A model generated the notes under the pieces. The model was not told where the DNA came from and ran no database searches. It saw only the letters and a list, made by a program, of their open reading frames with translations. The position numbers and the translations under genes are program-made. A stretch of DNA of 7,021 nt from JBCCZC01 sp039188505 (GTDB lineage: Bacteria > Pseudomonadota > Gammaproteobacteria > Xanthomonadales > SZUA-38): contig JBCCZC010000302.1 in the NCBI GenBank assembly GCA_039188505.1, positions 1 to 7,021 on the forward strand. Reading direction: 5' to 3'. This document shows, piece after piece, positions 1-5,806 of the stretch (position 1 is the first letter of the stretch; each line of letters opens with the position of its first letter).

Positions 1-1459
1 AAGCTGCGAGGGCCAGCAGCCCGTCGACGTCGACCGCCGCCTCCACCCCGTCAGCAAGCGCGTCCAGGGCGACCTCGACCTCCGCCTCGTAGGTGACTTC
101 GGTGGTTCGGGCGCCGGCATCAGCGAGCCAGGCTCGACGGAATCCGTCAGCGGCGAAGAGGCCATGGACATAGGTGCCGGCGATCCGCCCGTCGGGACTG
201 CGCGCGCCCTCGGGGCGGCCGGCCAGGTCGAGGAACGGGCGGCTGCAATCGGCGCCCGTGGTCTCGCCGACGTGAATCTCGTAGCCCGCCACCGGCTCGT
301 CGCTGGTCGTGCACCGGGCCGTCACCGGGCGGACCGTCTTGTCCACCCGCATCACGGTCTCGACCGCCAGGAGGCCGAGGCCCTCCGAGTCCCCGCTCGC
401 GCCGTCGATGCCATCGGGGTCATGGATCCGCCGCCCCAGCAGCTGGTAGCCACCGCAGAGACCGAGCACGCGACCGCCGGAGCGGGCGTGCGCAATGATG
501 TCGTGATCCCAGCCCTGCTCGCGCAGGAAGCGCAGGTCGGCGAGCGTCGACTTCGTGCCGAACAGCACGACGACGTCAGCATCCCGCGGCAGTGCTTGCC
601 CGGGCGGCACCCAGCGGAAGTCGACGCCAGACTCCAGGCGCAGGGGGTCGGCATCGTCGAAGTTGGCGATCCGTGACAGCATGGGCGCCGCGACGACAAG
701 CCGCTTGCCGTCCCTCGCCCCTGCGCTGTGCGATCGATCCAGCACCACCGCATCCTCCGCCGGGAGGCGACTCGCCGCCGAAAGCCATGGGACCACGCCG
801 AAGGACCGCCATGAGGTCCGGGTCTCGATCTCGCGCAGCCCATCGTCGAACAGTCGTGGATCCCCGCGGAACTTGTTGATCACAAAGCCGCGAATCATTG
901 CGGCATCAGCAGGGTCGAGAACCGCCTTGGTCCCGACGATGCTGGCGATCACGCCGCCCTTCTCGATATCACCGACGAGGCAGACGGGCACGTCAGCGGC
1001 GCGCGCGAAGCCCATGTTCGCGATGTCGCCCCGCCGCAGATTGATCTCGGAAGGGCTCCCTGCACCCTCGACGACGACCAGCTCAAAGGTGTTGGCCAAT
1101 CGCTCGAAGCTTTCGAGCACGGCGCCGAGGCGTCGACCTCGGGAGGCGAAGTAGTCCTGCGCATCCAGCGTTCCGACGGGGTGGCCGTGGACGATTACCT
1201 GGGCGGCGCGATCGCTCTGCGGCTTCAGCAGAACCGGATTGAAGTCGACCCGCGGCTCGAGCTCGGCAGCGCGGGCCTGAAGTGCCTGGGCCCGGCCGAT
1301 CTCCCCGCCATTGGCGCAGGCGGCCGCGTTGTTCGACATGTTCTGGGGCTTGAAGGGCGCAACGGCAATGCCGCGCCGCTTCGCGAGTCGGCACAGCGCC
1401 GCCACGAGCAAAGACTTGCCCACGTCGGAGCCCGTCCCCTGCAGCATCAGCGCCCTCAT
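1..1459 (-). CDS. cobQ: Cobyric acid synthase (adenosylcobyrate synthase, glutamine-hydrolysing), 3' end cut by window edge
   Basis: CobQ amidates the b, d, e and g carboxylates of adenosylcobyrinic acid a,c-diamide, using glutamine and ATP, to give adenosylcobyric acid in the cytoplasm. I read 486 codons from ATG at 1459 with no stop; the family is usually about 480-510 residues, so only the extreme C-terminus is missing. The N-terminal half is a dethiobiotin-synthetase-like ATPase with P-loop GTGSDVGKS (8-16), the family signature PFKPQNMSNNAA (35-46), and VEGAGSPSEINLR (130-142). The C-terminal half is a class I glutamine amidotransferase-like domain with nucleophile motif GLCGGYQLLG (Cys335), YEIHVGET (393-400) and GTYVHGLF (His432). 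The start overlaps the btuD stop by 4 bp (ATGA), so it is the last visible gene of the btuFCD unit and should share the riboswitch. Gene identity is essentially certain. Its role (de novo synthesis or salvage) cannot be decided from this window. Confidence 0.97.
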   Translation of the reverse strand, partial: MRALMLQGTGSDVGKSLLVAALCRLAKRRGIAVAPFKPQNMSNNAAACANGGEIGRAQALQARAAELEPRVDFNPVLLKPQSDRAAQVIVHGHPVGTLDAQDYFASRGRRLGAVLESFERLANTFELVVVEGAGSPSEINLRRGDIANMGFARAADVPVCLVGDIEKGGVIASIVGTKAVLDPADAAMIRGFVINKFRGDPRLFDDGLREIETRTSWRSFGVVPWLSAASRLPAEDAVVLDRSHSAGARDGKRLVVAAPMLSRIANFDDADPLRLESGVDFRWVPPGQALPRDADVVVLFGTKSTLADLRFLREQGWDHDIIAHARSGGRVLGLCGGYQLLGRRIHDPDGIDGASGDSEGLGLLAVETVMRVDKTVRPVTARCTTSDEPVAGYEIHVGETTGADCSRPFLDLAGRPEGARSPDGRIAGTYVHGLFAADGFRRAWLADAGARTTEVTYEAEVEVALDALADGVEAAVDVDGLLALAA

Positions 1460-2220
1460 AGGGCTCGCTCGAGCTCCACCCGATGCCCGTCGACGCGGGC
1501 TCGCACAGAAAAGATCTCCTCGAGACGCTCGGCGCTGAGCGTCTCTGCGGTCGGGCCACTGGCCACGATCCTACCCTCCTTCATCCAGATCAGGCGATCC
1601 GCGTAGCGGGCCGCCAGCTCGATGTCGTGGATGACGACGAGCGCGCCGCCCCCGTCATCAACGAAGCGGCGCAGCAGGTCCATGATCCGGAACCGATGAT
1701 TCGGATCGAGCGATGCCACCGGTTCGTCGGCGACCAGCAGCGGTGCCTCGGCGGCAAAGGCCCGGGCGCAGTGGACCCGGGCGAGCTCACCACCGGAAAG
1801 CGTGCTGCAGGCGCGCGCGGCGAGCGGCTCTAACCCGCAGGCTTTCATTGCGCGATCGACGGCCGCTCGATCCATGGCTCCGAGGCGACCGAGGGTGGCA
1901 CCATGGGAAAATCGTCCCAGGGCCACGACGTCCCGTACCGGACTGGGCCAGGCGAGCGGCCGCTGCTGTGGCAGGTAGGCGACGGCCCGCGCGCGGTCCC
2001 TGGGCGGAAGTGCCGCGGTGTCTCGGCCGTCCAGGAGCGACTGCCCCGCGCTCGCCCGCTCGAGACCCAACGCACCGCGAAGGAGACTGGTCTTACCTGC
2101 ACCGTTGGGTCCGAGCACCGCGACCAACTCGCCGGACGCTAGCGTGAAGCTGGCACCGGTCACGAGGATCGCGTCGCGCCCACCTCGCATCTCAAGGCCC
2201 TCGACCTTCAGCTCAGTCAT
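1456..2220 (-). CDS. btuD: Cobalamin ABC transporter, ATP-binding subunit
   Basis: This cytoplasmic ATPase would power corrinoid import through the BtuC permease. The 254-residue protein (ATG at 2220) has every ABC element: Walker A GPNGAGKT (37-44), Q-loop glutamine in YLPQQRP (85/86), signature LSGGE (141-145), Walker B LLVADEP (161-167), D-loop SLD (170-172) and switch histidine His198 in VVIHDIE. It belongs to the FecE/BtuD class of type II importer ATPases. An in-frame upstream ATG at 2244 would add eight residues, but 2220 fits the usual N-terminus (MTELKVEGL) and overlaps the btuC stop by 8 bp (ATGACTGA). The stop overlaps the cobQ start by 4 bp. Family members also import ferric siderophores or haem; the corrinoid assignment comes from the upstream B12 riboswitch and the flanking cobO and cobQ. 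Confidence 0.93.
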   Translation of the reverse strand: MTELKVEGLEMRGGRDAILVTGASFTLASGELVAVLGPNGAGKTSLLRGALGLERASAGQSLLDGRDTAALPPRDRARAVAYLPQQRPLAWPSPVRDVVALGRFSHGATLGRLGAMDRAAVDRAMKACGLEPLAARACSTLSGGELARVHCARAFAAEAPLLVADEPVASLDPNHRFRIMDLLRRFVDDGGGALVVIHDIELAARYADRLIWMKEGRIVASGPTAETLSAERLEEIFSVRARVDGHRVELERAL

Positions 2221-3205
2221 GGACCGTGCGCCTCCGCATCGCAATCCAGATGAACGCCGGCGCGCCGATCAACGCGGCGACAACGCCGAGTTTGAGCTCG
2301 TTGGTGGTCGGCAGAAGGCGTACACCGATGTCGGCGATGACAAGGATGACACCCGCAAGCAGCGCCGAGGGCAGCAGGGACCGAGCCGGGTCGTAGGCGA
2401 CGAAGGGGCGGACTAGATGCGGCGCCACAATGCCCACGAAGCCGATGGCACCGGCCAACGCGACCGCAGTCCCGGTCGCCAGGCCAGCACCCACCACCAC
2501 CAGGAGCCGCTGGCGCTTCAGATCCACGCCCACGCCGCTCGCAGCCTCATCCCCAAGGGTCAGCGCCGACAGGCCGGCGCGGCCGTAGAACAGGATCGCA
2601 AGGCCGACGACGAGGAAAGGCATGGCCAGCGTCAGATCGTCGAAGCTGCGGTTGGCGACGGAACCGAGCATCCAGTTGATCATGTCCGAGAGCGAGAACG
2701 GGTTCGGCGCGAGGTTCATGAGCAGACTCATGGCCGCCCCCGCAAAGCTCGAGAGTCCGACGCCGATCAGGATCAGGGTCACCACGGAGCGGGTGCGCAG
2801 GGCCGCGACCGCAATTAGCGATGTCCCTGCCAGCGCGCCGGCGATCGCGGCGACCGGCAGCGCCCATGCCGAGAGGGCCGTCAAACCGTAGTAGATCGAA
2901 AAGGTAGCACCGAGCGAGGCCATGGCGGACACGCCGAGCACGCCGGGCTCGGCCAGCGGGTTGCGCAGAAGACCCTGCAGGGCCGCACCGCTCGCACCCA
3001 GGGCCGCGCCGACGACGAACGCCGTCAGCGCGCGGGGCAGTCGAATTTGCCAGACGACGACCTGATCACCGCTATCTCCCATACCGAACAGGGAGCCGAG
3101 GACACGATCAACGCCCATCGGCGTCGAGCCCAGCAAGCAGGCCGCGAAAAGCGCGATCGCGGCGACGCCGACCAGCAGGGCATTGAGCGGAACTCGGGCG
3201 CTCAT
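2213..3205 (-). CDS. btuC: Cobalamin ABC transporter, permease subunit (FecCD/BtuC family)
   Basis: This inner-membrane permease would form the translocation channel as a homodimer. ATG at 3205 gives 330 residues, the normal size for the family. It is very hydrophobic, with roughly nine or ten membrane segments (first about 8-28, second about 58-78, last about 304-324). Family hallmarks are LPRALTAFVVGAALGASGA (57-75) followed by LQGLLRNPLAEPGVLGVS (76-93), and the ATPase-coupling/gate region GAIGFVGIVAPHLVRPF (252-268). The open frame continues upstream to 3301, but the extension is Arg-rich and overlaps btuF. The chosen start overlaps the btuF stop as ATGA (4 bp). The C-terminus ends in a basic cytoplasmic tail (MRRRTVHD). 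FecCD-family permeases carry vitamin B12, ferric siderophores or haem; context favours corrinoid. Confidence 0.93.
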   Translation of the reverse strand: MSARVPLNALLVGVAAIALFAACLLGSTPMGVDRVLGSLFGMGDSGDQVVVWQIRLPRALTAFVVGAALGASGAALQGLLRNPLAEPGVLGVSAMASLGATFSIYYGLTALSAWALPVAAIAGALAGTSLIAVAALRTRSVVTLILIGVGLSSFAGAAMSLLMNLAPNPFSLSDMINWMLGSVANRSFDDLTLAMPFLVVGLAILFYGRAGLSALTLGDEAASGVGVDLKRQRLLVVVGAGLATGTAVALAGAIGFVGIVAPHLVRPFVAYDPARSLLPSALLAGVILVIADIGVRLLPTTNELKLGVVAALIGAPAFIWIAMRRRTVHD

Positions 3206-4080
3206 CCGCCGCCCAGGCCGGTGGTGGTGGCGCTCTCGCTCTCGTGGCCCGCGAGTGCCTCGATCGCATCGAGCAGGAACCACCCGCCGCACGCGGTCCA
3301 CGCGCCCTCGAGCGGCACCACCGGTTGCTCGTCGAGCTGCGCTCGAGCGATCGGGTGGCGCATGGGGCTCCAGGTGTTGAAATGATTGCTCCTCGTCTCG
3401 AAGAACGCCGCGGCAACGAGGTCGGGCTGTTCGTAGGCGAGCCGCTCGAGGGGAATCGGCCGCCAGCCCGGCGCCTCCTGAAAGTTCTGCAGCCCCGCCG
3501 CGACCAGCATCTCGTGAACGAGCGAACCGGGTCCCGTCGTCACACCCGCCGGCGTCATGTATAGACCCAACGCGTCTGTCGCGTCGGCCAGCGCGGCAAG
3601 GCGGTCGTGCATCGCGGCCACGATGGCTGCGCCACGGTCTGGCACGTTGAGGCCGGTGGCCATGTCCTCGATGACGCGCATGACGCCGGGTATATCGGAC
3701 GCCCAGCCGACGTTCAGCACCGCTATGCCCGCCTGCTCGAAGAAAACTCTGGCGTTGGGGCCTCCGCCATAGGAGCGCACGACCAGGTCGGGCTTGAGCA
3801 CCAGCACGTCCTCCGCCACGGCGCGCACCGTCGGTAGACCGACGGCCTCCTCCCGGAGGTAGGAAAAGCGCGCTGTGGCGTCCGGGGAAACCGCAAGGAT
3901 CTGATCCCGATCGAGGAGCTCGATGACGAACTGGTCGGCGCAGTAGTCGAGACTGACGACGCGCAGCGGCCGTTCAACGACGTCGACGGGGGGTCGTGCA
4001 TCCGAGCAGGCCATCAGCATGCAGATTGCGAGCCCCGCGAGGGCGCAACGGAATAAACGACGAGGGGCAGCGGTTCCCAT
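3202..4080 (-). CDS. btuF: Cobalamin ABC transporter substrate-binding protein, probable lipoprotein
   Basis: This protein would capture corrinoid in the periplasm and deliver it to BtuCD. ATG at 4080 gives 292 residues and is preceded at 5-nt spacing by a strong Shine-Dalgarno (GGGGAAGG on the minus strand, 4086-4093). The N-terminus is an export signal: basic MGTAAPRRLFR, then a hydrophobic core, then LMAC, so lipid attachment at Cys25 is likely (the Met at -2 is not the commonest lipobox residue). The mature part is a type III periplasmic binding fold: PLRVVSLDYCADQFVIELL (38-56), an EDVLVLKPDLVVRSYGGG segment, and a C-terminal WTACGGWFLLDAIEALAG. Besides Cys25 the only mature cysteines are Cys47 and Cys264, both in conserved-looking motifs and able in principle to form a disulfide. 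The C-terminus ends in a low-complexity Ser/Thr/Gly tail. The reading frame continues upstream to 4233, but that stretch is leader RNA. Siderophore binding is the alternative; the riboswitch makes corrinoid much more likely. Confidence 0.9.
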   Translation of the reverse strand: MGTAAPRRLFRCALAGLAICMLMACSDARPPVDVVERPLRVVSLDYCADQFVIELLDRDQILAVSPDATARFSYLREEAVGLPTVRAVAEDVLVLKPDLVVRSYGGGPNARVFFEQAGIAVLNVGWASDIPGVMRVIEDMATGLNVPDRGAAIVAAMHDRLAALADATDALGLYMTPAGVTTGPGSLVHEMLVAAGLQNFQEAPGWRPIPLERLAYEQPDLVAAAFFETRSNHFNTWSPMRHPIARAQLDEQPVVPLEGAWTACGGWFLLDAIEALAGHESESATTTGLGGG

Positions 4081-4085
4081 GGTAA

Positions 4086-4093
4086 CCTTCCCC
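4086..4093 (-). promoter_or_regulatory. Shine-Dalgarno of btuF
   Basis: The minus strand reads GGGGAAGG, then TTACC, then ATG, giving a strong purine-rich ribosome binding site with 5-nt spacing. It decides the btuF start at 4080 over the open frame that continues upstream to 4233. It is also the natural target if the riboswitch acts on translation. Confidence 0.75.
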
Positions 4094-4192
4094 GGTAGCC
4101 GACCACCCGCGGGCGGATACCTCGGTAACGACTGTCGAGCCGGCTGCGCATGACAGCAGGGTGTGGGCTCGATCCCATGTCGTTTCTGGGGA

Positions 4193-4212
4193 TGCAGGTC
4201 TTGCGACCTGCA
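4193..4212 (-). promoter_or_regulatory. Perfect hairpin with GCAA tetraloop in the btuF leader (possible expression platform)
   Basis: On the minus strand an 8-bp perfect stem, TGCAGGTC / GACCTGCA, closes a GCAA loop of the stable GNRA type. With a two-base CC bulge the stem can extend by GGA (4217-4215) pairing with TCC (4192-4190). It lies about 45 nt after the aptamer and about 100 nt before the Shine-Dalgarno. No run of U follows, so it is not a standard intrinsic terminator. The hairpin is seen directly; a switching role is inference. Confidence 0.55.
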
Positions 4213-4257
4213 GGTCCTGCCCGATGACTGCATACCCGGTCTTCGGACGAACGACGC

Positions 4258-4416
4258 GATGGCCGGTCTCCTGGCTCGCCGATCGTCGTCTCGGGCCGCC
4301 TTCCCGGGTTTTCCCAGTGGCGTTCTTGGCCGTCGACTCCCGGCTTACAGTTGCGGGCCCAGCCCCGGATTCACACCGGGTTCCCTCTTGGCCGTCGCTC
4401 TTGACGGCACACCATC
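4258..4416 (-). ncRNA. Cobalamin (AdoCbl, class I) riboswitch controlling btuFCD-cobQ
   Basis: The minus strand carries the conserved cobalamin aptamer. In order it shows GATGG (4416-4412), the 5' strand of P1; GTGCCGTC...GACGGC (P2); GAGGGAACCCGGTGTGAATC (4386-4367), whose CCCGG/CCGGG pair is P5; GCCCGCAACTGTAAG (4358-4344), the P6/J6-3 ligand-contact region; a peripheral arm with CCACTGGG...CCCGGGAAGGC, typical of the large AdoCbl class; the B12 box AGCCAGGAGACC (4276-4265); and CCATC (4262-4258), which closes P1. It precedes btuF by about 180 nt on the same strand. Known members repress uptake and synthesis genes when adenosylcobalamin is abundant, by terminating transcription or hiding the ribosome binding site. 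With no U-tract terminator visible, translational control is the more likely mode here. Confidence 0.96.
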
Positions 4417-4423
4417 TGATGCG

Positions 4424-4452
4424 AGTATCCGGTCGAGCCGAAGGGCTGTCAA
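4424..4452 (-). promoter_or_regulatory. Sigma70-type promoter for the riboswitch-btuFCD-cobQ transcript
   Basis: The minus strand has a perfect -35 TTGACA (4452-4447), a 17-bp spacer and -10 GATACT (4429-4424, four of six matches to TATAAT). A start 7-8 nt downstream falls at 4417 or 4416, exactly where the P1 helix of the riboswitch begins. The -35 begins only 14 bp after the cobO stop codon. The elements are seen directly; promoter activity is inferred, but the fit to the aptamer 5' end is strong support. Confidence 0.75.
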
Positions 4453-4466
4453 CACGGGCTCGCCGG

Positions 4467-5078
4467 TCAGAAATCGATCCCTTTCTGGGCCTTGATGCCC
4501 GCCTTGTACGGGTGCTTCACCTCGCCCATCTCACTGACGAGATCCGCGTAGTCACACAGGAGCGGCGGCGCGTCACGACCGGTGAGAATGACGCTCGTGC
4601 GCTCGGATCGCCCTTCCAGGCCGGCACGCACCCGCTCGGCGTCGAGATAGTCGTAGCGCAGCGCGATGTTGATCTCGTCGAGCACGATTAGGTCGTAGTC
4701 GCCACTCTTCAGCATCGCCTCGGCCCGCTCGAACGCGGCGACGGCCGCAGCGGTGTCCGCGTTCTTGTCCTGGGTGTCCCAGGTGAAGCCATCGCCCATG
4801 GTGTACCAATGGACCTCATCCTGGAACCGCTCGAAGAACCGGCGCTCGCCGGTGATCCACTTGCCCTTGATGAACTGCACGACGCCCACCTGCTTGCCCC
4901 AGCCCAGGGCACGGGCGATGACGCCGAAGGCGGAGCTGGATTTTCCCTTGCCGTTGCCCGTATGCACGAGCACCAGGCCGCGGCCTGGATCCTGGGCCTC
5001 GCGCGTCTTCCGGCGGTGCTCGGCTTGTTGGGCCTTCATCTTTTCGGCGTGCGACGCCGCATCTTCCGTCATGGTCAT
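4467..5078 (-). CDS. cobO: Cob(I)yrinic acid a,c-diamide adenosyltransferase (corrinoid adenosyltransferase)
   Basis: This cytoplasmic enzyme transfers the 5'-deoxyadenosyl group of ATP to the Co(I) centre of corrinoids, the step that makes adenosylcobalamin-type cofactors. ATG at 5078 gives 203 residues, the usual length for CobO/BtuR/CobA proteins. Visible motifs are the charged N-terminal helix region (1-32), GLVLVHTGNGKGKSSSAFG (34-52) with the modified P-loop GNGKGKSS (41-48), VGVVQFIKGKW (64-74), the acidic LIVLDEINIAL (130-140), SVILTGRDAP (162-171) and the family C-terminus EVKHPYKAGIKAQKGIDF. GGAAGA precedes the start by 5 nt; a second ATG two codons later (5072) is possible. The frame stays open up to 5696, but that extension crosses the divergent regulatory region and lies antisense to the sigma gene, so it is not credible. 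No riboswitch or clear promoter was found upstream, so its control appears separate from btuFCD-cobQ. Confidence 0.96.
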   Translation of the reverse strand: MTMTEDAASHAEKMKAQQAEHRRKTREAQDPGRGLVLVHTGNGKGKSSSAFGVIARALGWGKQVGVVQFIKGKWITGERRFFERFQDEVHWYTMGDGFTWDTQDKNADTAAAVAAFERAEAMLKSGDYDLIVLDEINIALRYDYLDAERVRAGLEGRSERTSVILTGRDAPPLLCDYADLVSEMGEVKHPYKAGIKAQKGIDF

Positions 5079-5128
5079 TCCGTTCTTCCGAGTTTGCGTC
5101 GCCAAGCTACGGTCGCGCCGATGAGCGC

Positions 5129-5152
5129 TTCGCAGGGCGGATCGCCTGCGAA
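5129..5152. repeat. Inverted repeat in the cobO/sigma-factor divergent region
   Basis: The arms TTCGCAGG and CCTGCGAA form a perfect 8-bp dyad around an 8-bp centre. With one bulged G the inner GGCG/CGCC also pairs, leaving a GAT loop. A separate perfect 10-bp palindrome, CAGGCGCCTG, follows at 5162-5171. Lying between two divergent genes, the pair could be regulator binding sites or an RNA hairpin in the cobO leader. No T-run flanks it, so a terminator is unlikely. Confidence 0.5.
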
Positions 5153-5186
5153 ATGGTAGCGCAGGCGCCTGTCCCTGGCATGGCTG

Positions 5187-5215
5187 TTGTAGTTGAAAAT
5201 CATTCGCATTACGAT
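5187..5215 (+). promoter_or_regulatory. Candidate promoter of the ECF sigma gene
   Basis: TTGTAG (5187-5192) and TACGAT (5210-5215) are 17 bp apart and each matches four of six consensus positions. The predicted start is near 5222, leaving a leader of about 19 nt before GTG 5241. The Fur-like site lies between the two hexamers, the expected arrangement for an iron-repressed gene. The matches are moderate, so this is inference. Confidence 0.45.
5194..5213. promoter_or_regulatory. Fur-box-like operator upstream of the ECF sigma gene
   Basis: TGAAAATCATTCGCA (5194-5208) matches 11 of the 14 specified positions of the 7-1-7 Fur motif TGATAATnATTATCA. Read on the minus strand, 5213-5195 matches 13 of 19 positions of the classical Fur box. 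It is also AT-rich against a GC-rich background. FecI-type sigma genes are commonly repressed by Fur with iron. The placement between candidate -35 and -10 elements fits repression of the sigma gene. Confidence 0.65.
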
Positions 5216-5240
5216 TCGCGCATCGGGACACCGGGTCATT

Positions 5241-5741
5241 GTGGTGGGAAATTTCGCCGACAGTCTGCATCGCGAAGGCGTGCTCCAGGGCTACATCGCC
5301 GGCCTCTGCGGCGAGCGGAGCGCTGCGGACGACGTCCTGCAGACGGTGGCCGAGAAGTTCCTGCGCACCACACCGGAGGCTGACCAGCTGCGCCACTACC
5401 TGTTCCGGGCCGGTCGCAATGCGGCCATCGACCAGCAGCGGGAGGAGGAGCGTAGGCGGCGACGCGAAGCCGATTACGCTGCAGCAACGGCCGTCGAACC
5501 GCGCGACGCCGAGGAAACCGCCGGCGATCGTCAGGTCCTCGAGCTCGTCCAGCGCGCCCTGGACGAACTGCCGCTGCTGACCCGCCAGGTTTTTCTGCAG
5601 TTCCACGTGCTCGGCTACGCTCAGAAGGAGATCGCCGCCGCCCACGGCCTGCACCTCTCGACCATCGAGAAGCGCCTGGGGAAGGCGAGGCGCCACTGCC
5701 TGGAACGCCTCGACGAATGGCTGGGCCCCGCCACCGATTGA
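5241..5741 (+). CDS. ECF RNA polymerase sigma factor, FecI family
   Basis: This is an extracytoplasmic-function sigma factor that would direct RNA polymerase to the downstream receptor promoter when released by its FecR partner. From GTG 5241 it has 166 residues, normal for FecI types. Region 2 lies at about 12-68, including SAADDVLQTVAEKFL (27-41) and LRHYLFRAGRNAAIDQQR (50-67). A charged Arg/Glu linker follows, then region 4 at about 106-160 with ALDELPLLTRQVFLQFHVLG and the helix-turn-helix YAQKEIAAAHGLHLSTIEKR. The frame extends to a TTG at 5193, but that would place the Fur-like site and candidate -10 inside the gene, so GTG 5241 (or GTG 5244) is preferred; the Shine-Dalgarno is weak either way. 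The fecR-type gene follows after 65 bp, supporting a FecI/FecR signalling pair. The regulated substrate (iron chelate, haem or corrinoid) cannot be named from the sigma factor. Confidence 0.9.
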   Translation: MVGNFADSLHREGVLQGYIAGLCGERSAADDVLQTVAEKFLRTTPEADQLRHYLFRAGRNAAIDQQREEERRRRREADYAAATAVEPRDAEETAGDRQVLELVQRALDELPLLTRQVFLQFHVLGYAQKEIAAAHGLHLSTIEKRLGKARRHCLERLDEWLGPATD

Positions 5742-5776
5742 CTTGACGTTTTACGGCCCCCACCCTTTCGCGACGT

Positions 5777-5789
5777 CTCAATGATTGAG
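5777..5789. repeat. Short perfect inverted repeat between the sigma and fecR-type genes
   Basis: CTCAAT-G-ATTGAG is a 6-1-6 palindrome in the 65-bp gap, ending 17 bp before the fecR-type start codon. It is AT-rich relative to the surroundings. It could be an operator half-site pair or chance; no matching copy was noticed elsewhere in the window. Confidence 0.35.
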
Positions 5790-5795
5790 CAACCG

Positions 5796-5804
5796 AGGAA
5801 GGGG
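5796..5804 (+). promoter_or_regulatory. Ribosome binding site deciding the TTG start of the fecR-type gene
   Basis: AGGAAGGGG lies just before TTG 5807 (AGGAAG is 5 nt from it). The nearby ATG at 5781 is in another frame and upstream of this site, so TTG is the supported start. Confidence 0.65.
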
Positions 5805-5806
5805 AC

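Noticed and set aside
164..676. 170-codon open frame on the plus strand
   Set aside because: It lies antisense to the well-supported cobQ and has low-complexity, non-domain composition.
4193..4212. GCAA hairpin as an intrinsic terminator of the riboswitch
   Set aside because: The minus strand continues ATCCCCAGAAAC, with no U-tract after the stem.
4161..4691. 176-codon open frame on the plus strand across the riboswitch
   Set aside because: It runs antisense through the riboswitch and the cobO 3' end. Its sequence is explained by the conserved RNA on the other strand.
5129..5152. Bidirectional terminator
   Set aside because: It lies upstream of both divergent genes and has no flanking T-run on either strand.
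5193..5240. TTG 5193 as the start of the sigma gene
   Set aside because: No Shine-Dalgarno precedes it, the Fur-like site and candidate -10 would fall inside the gene, and GTG 5241 gives a normal FecI length.
5079..5696. N-terminal extension of cobO to about 409 residues
   Set aside because: The added stretch crosses the divergent promoter region and lies antisense to the sigma gene. CobO proteins are about 200 residues and the conserved N-terminus starts at 5078.
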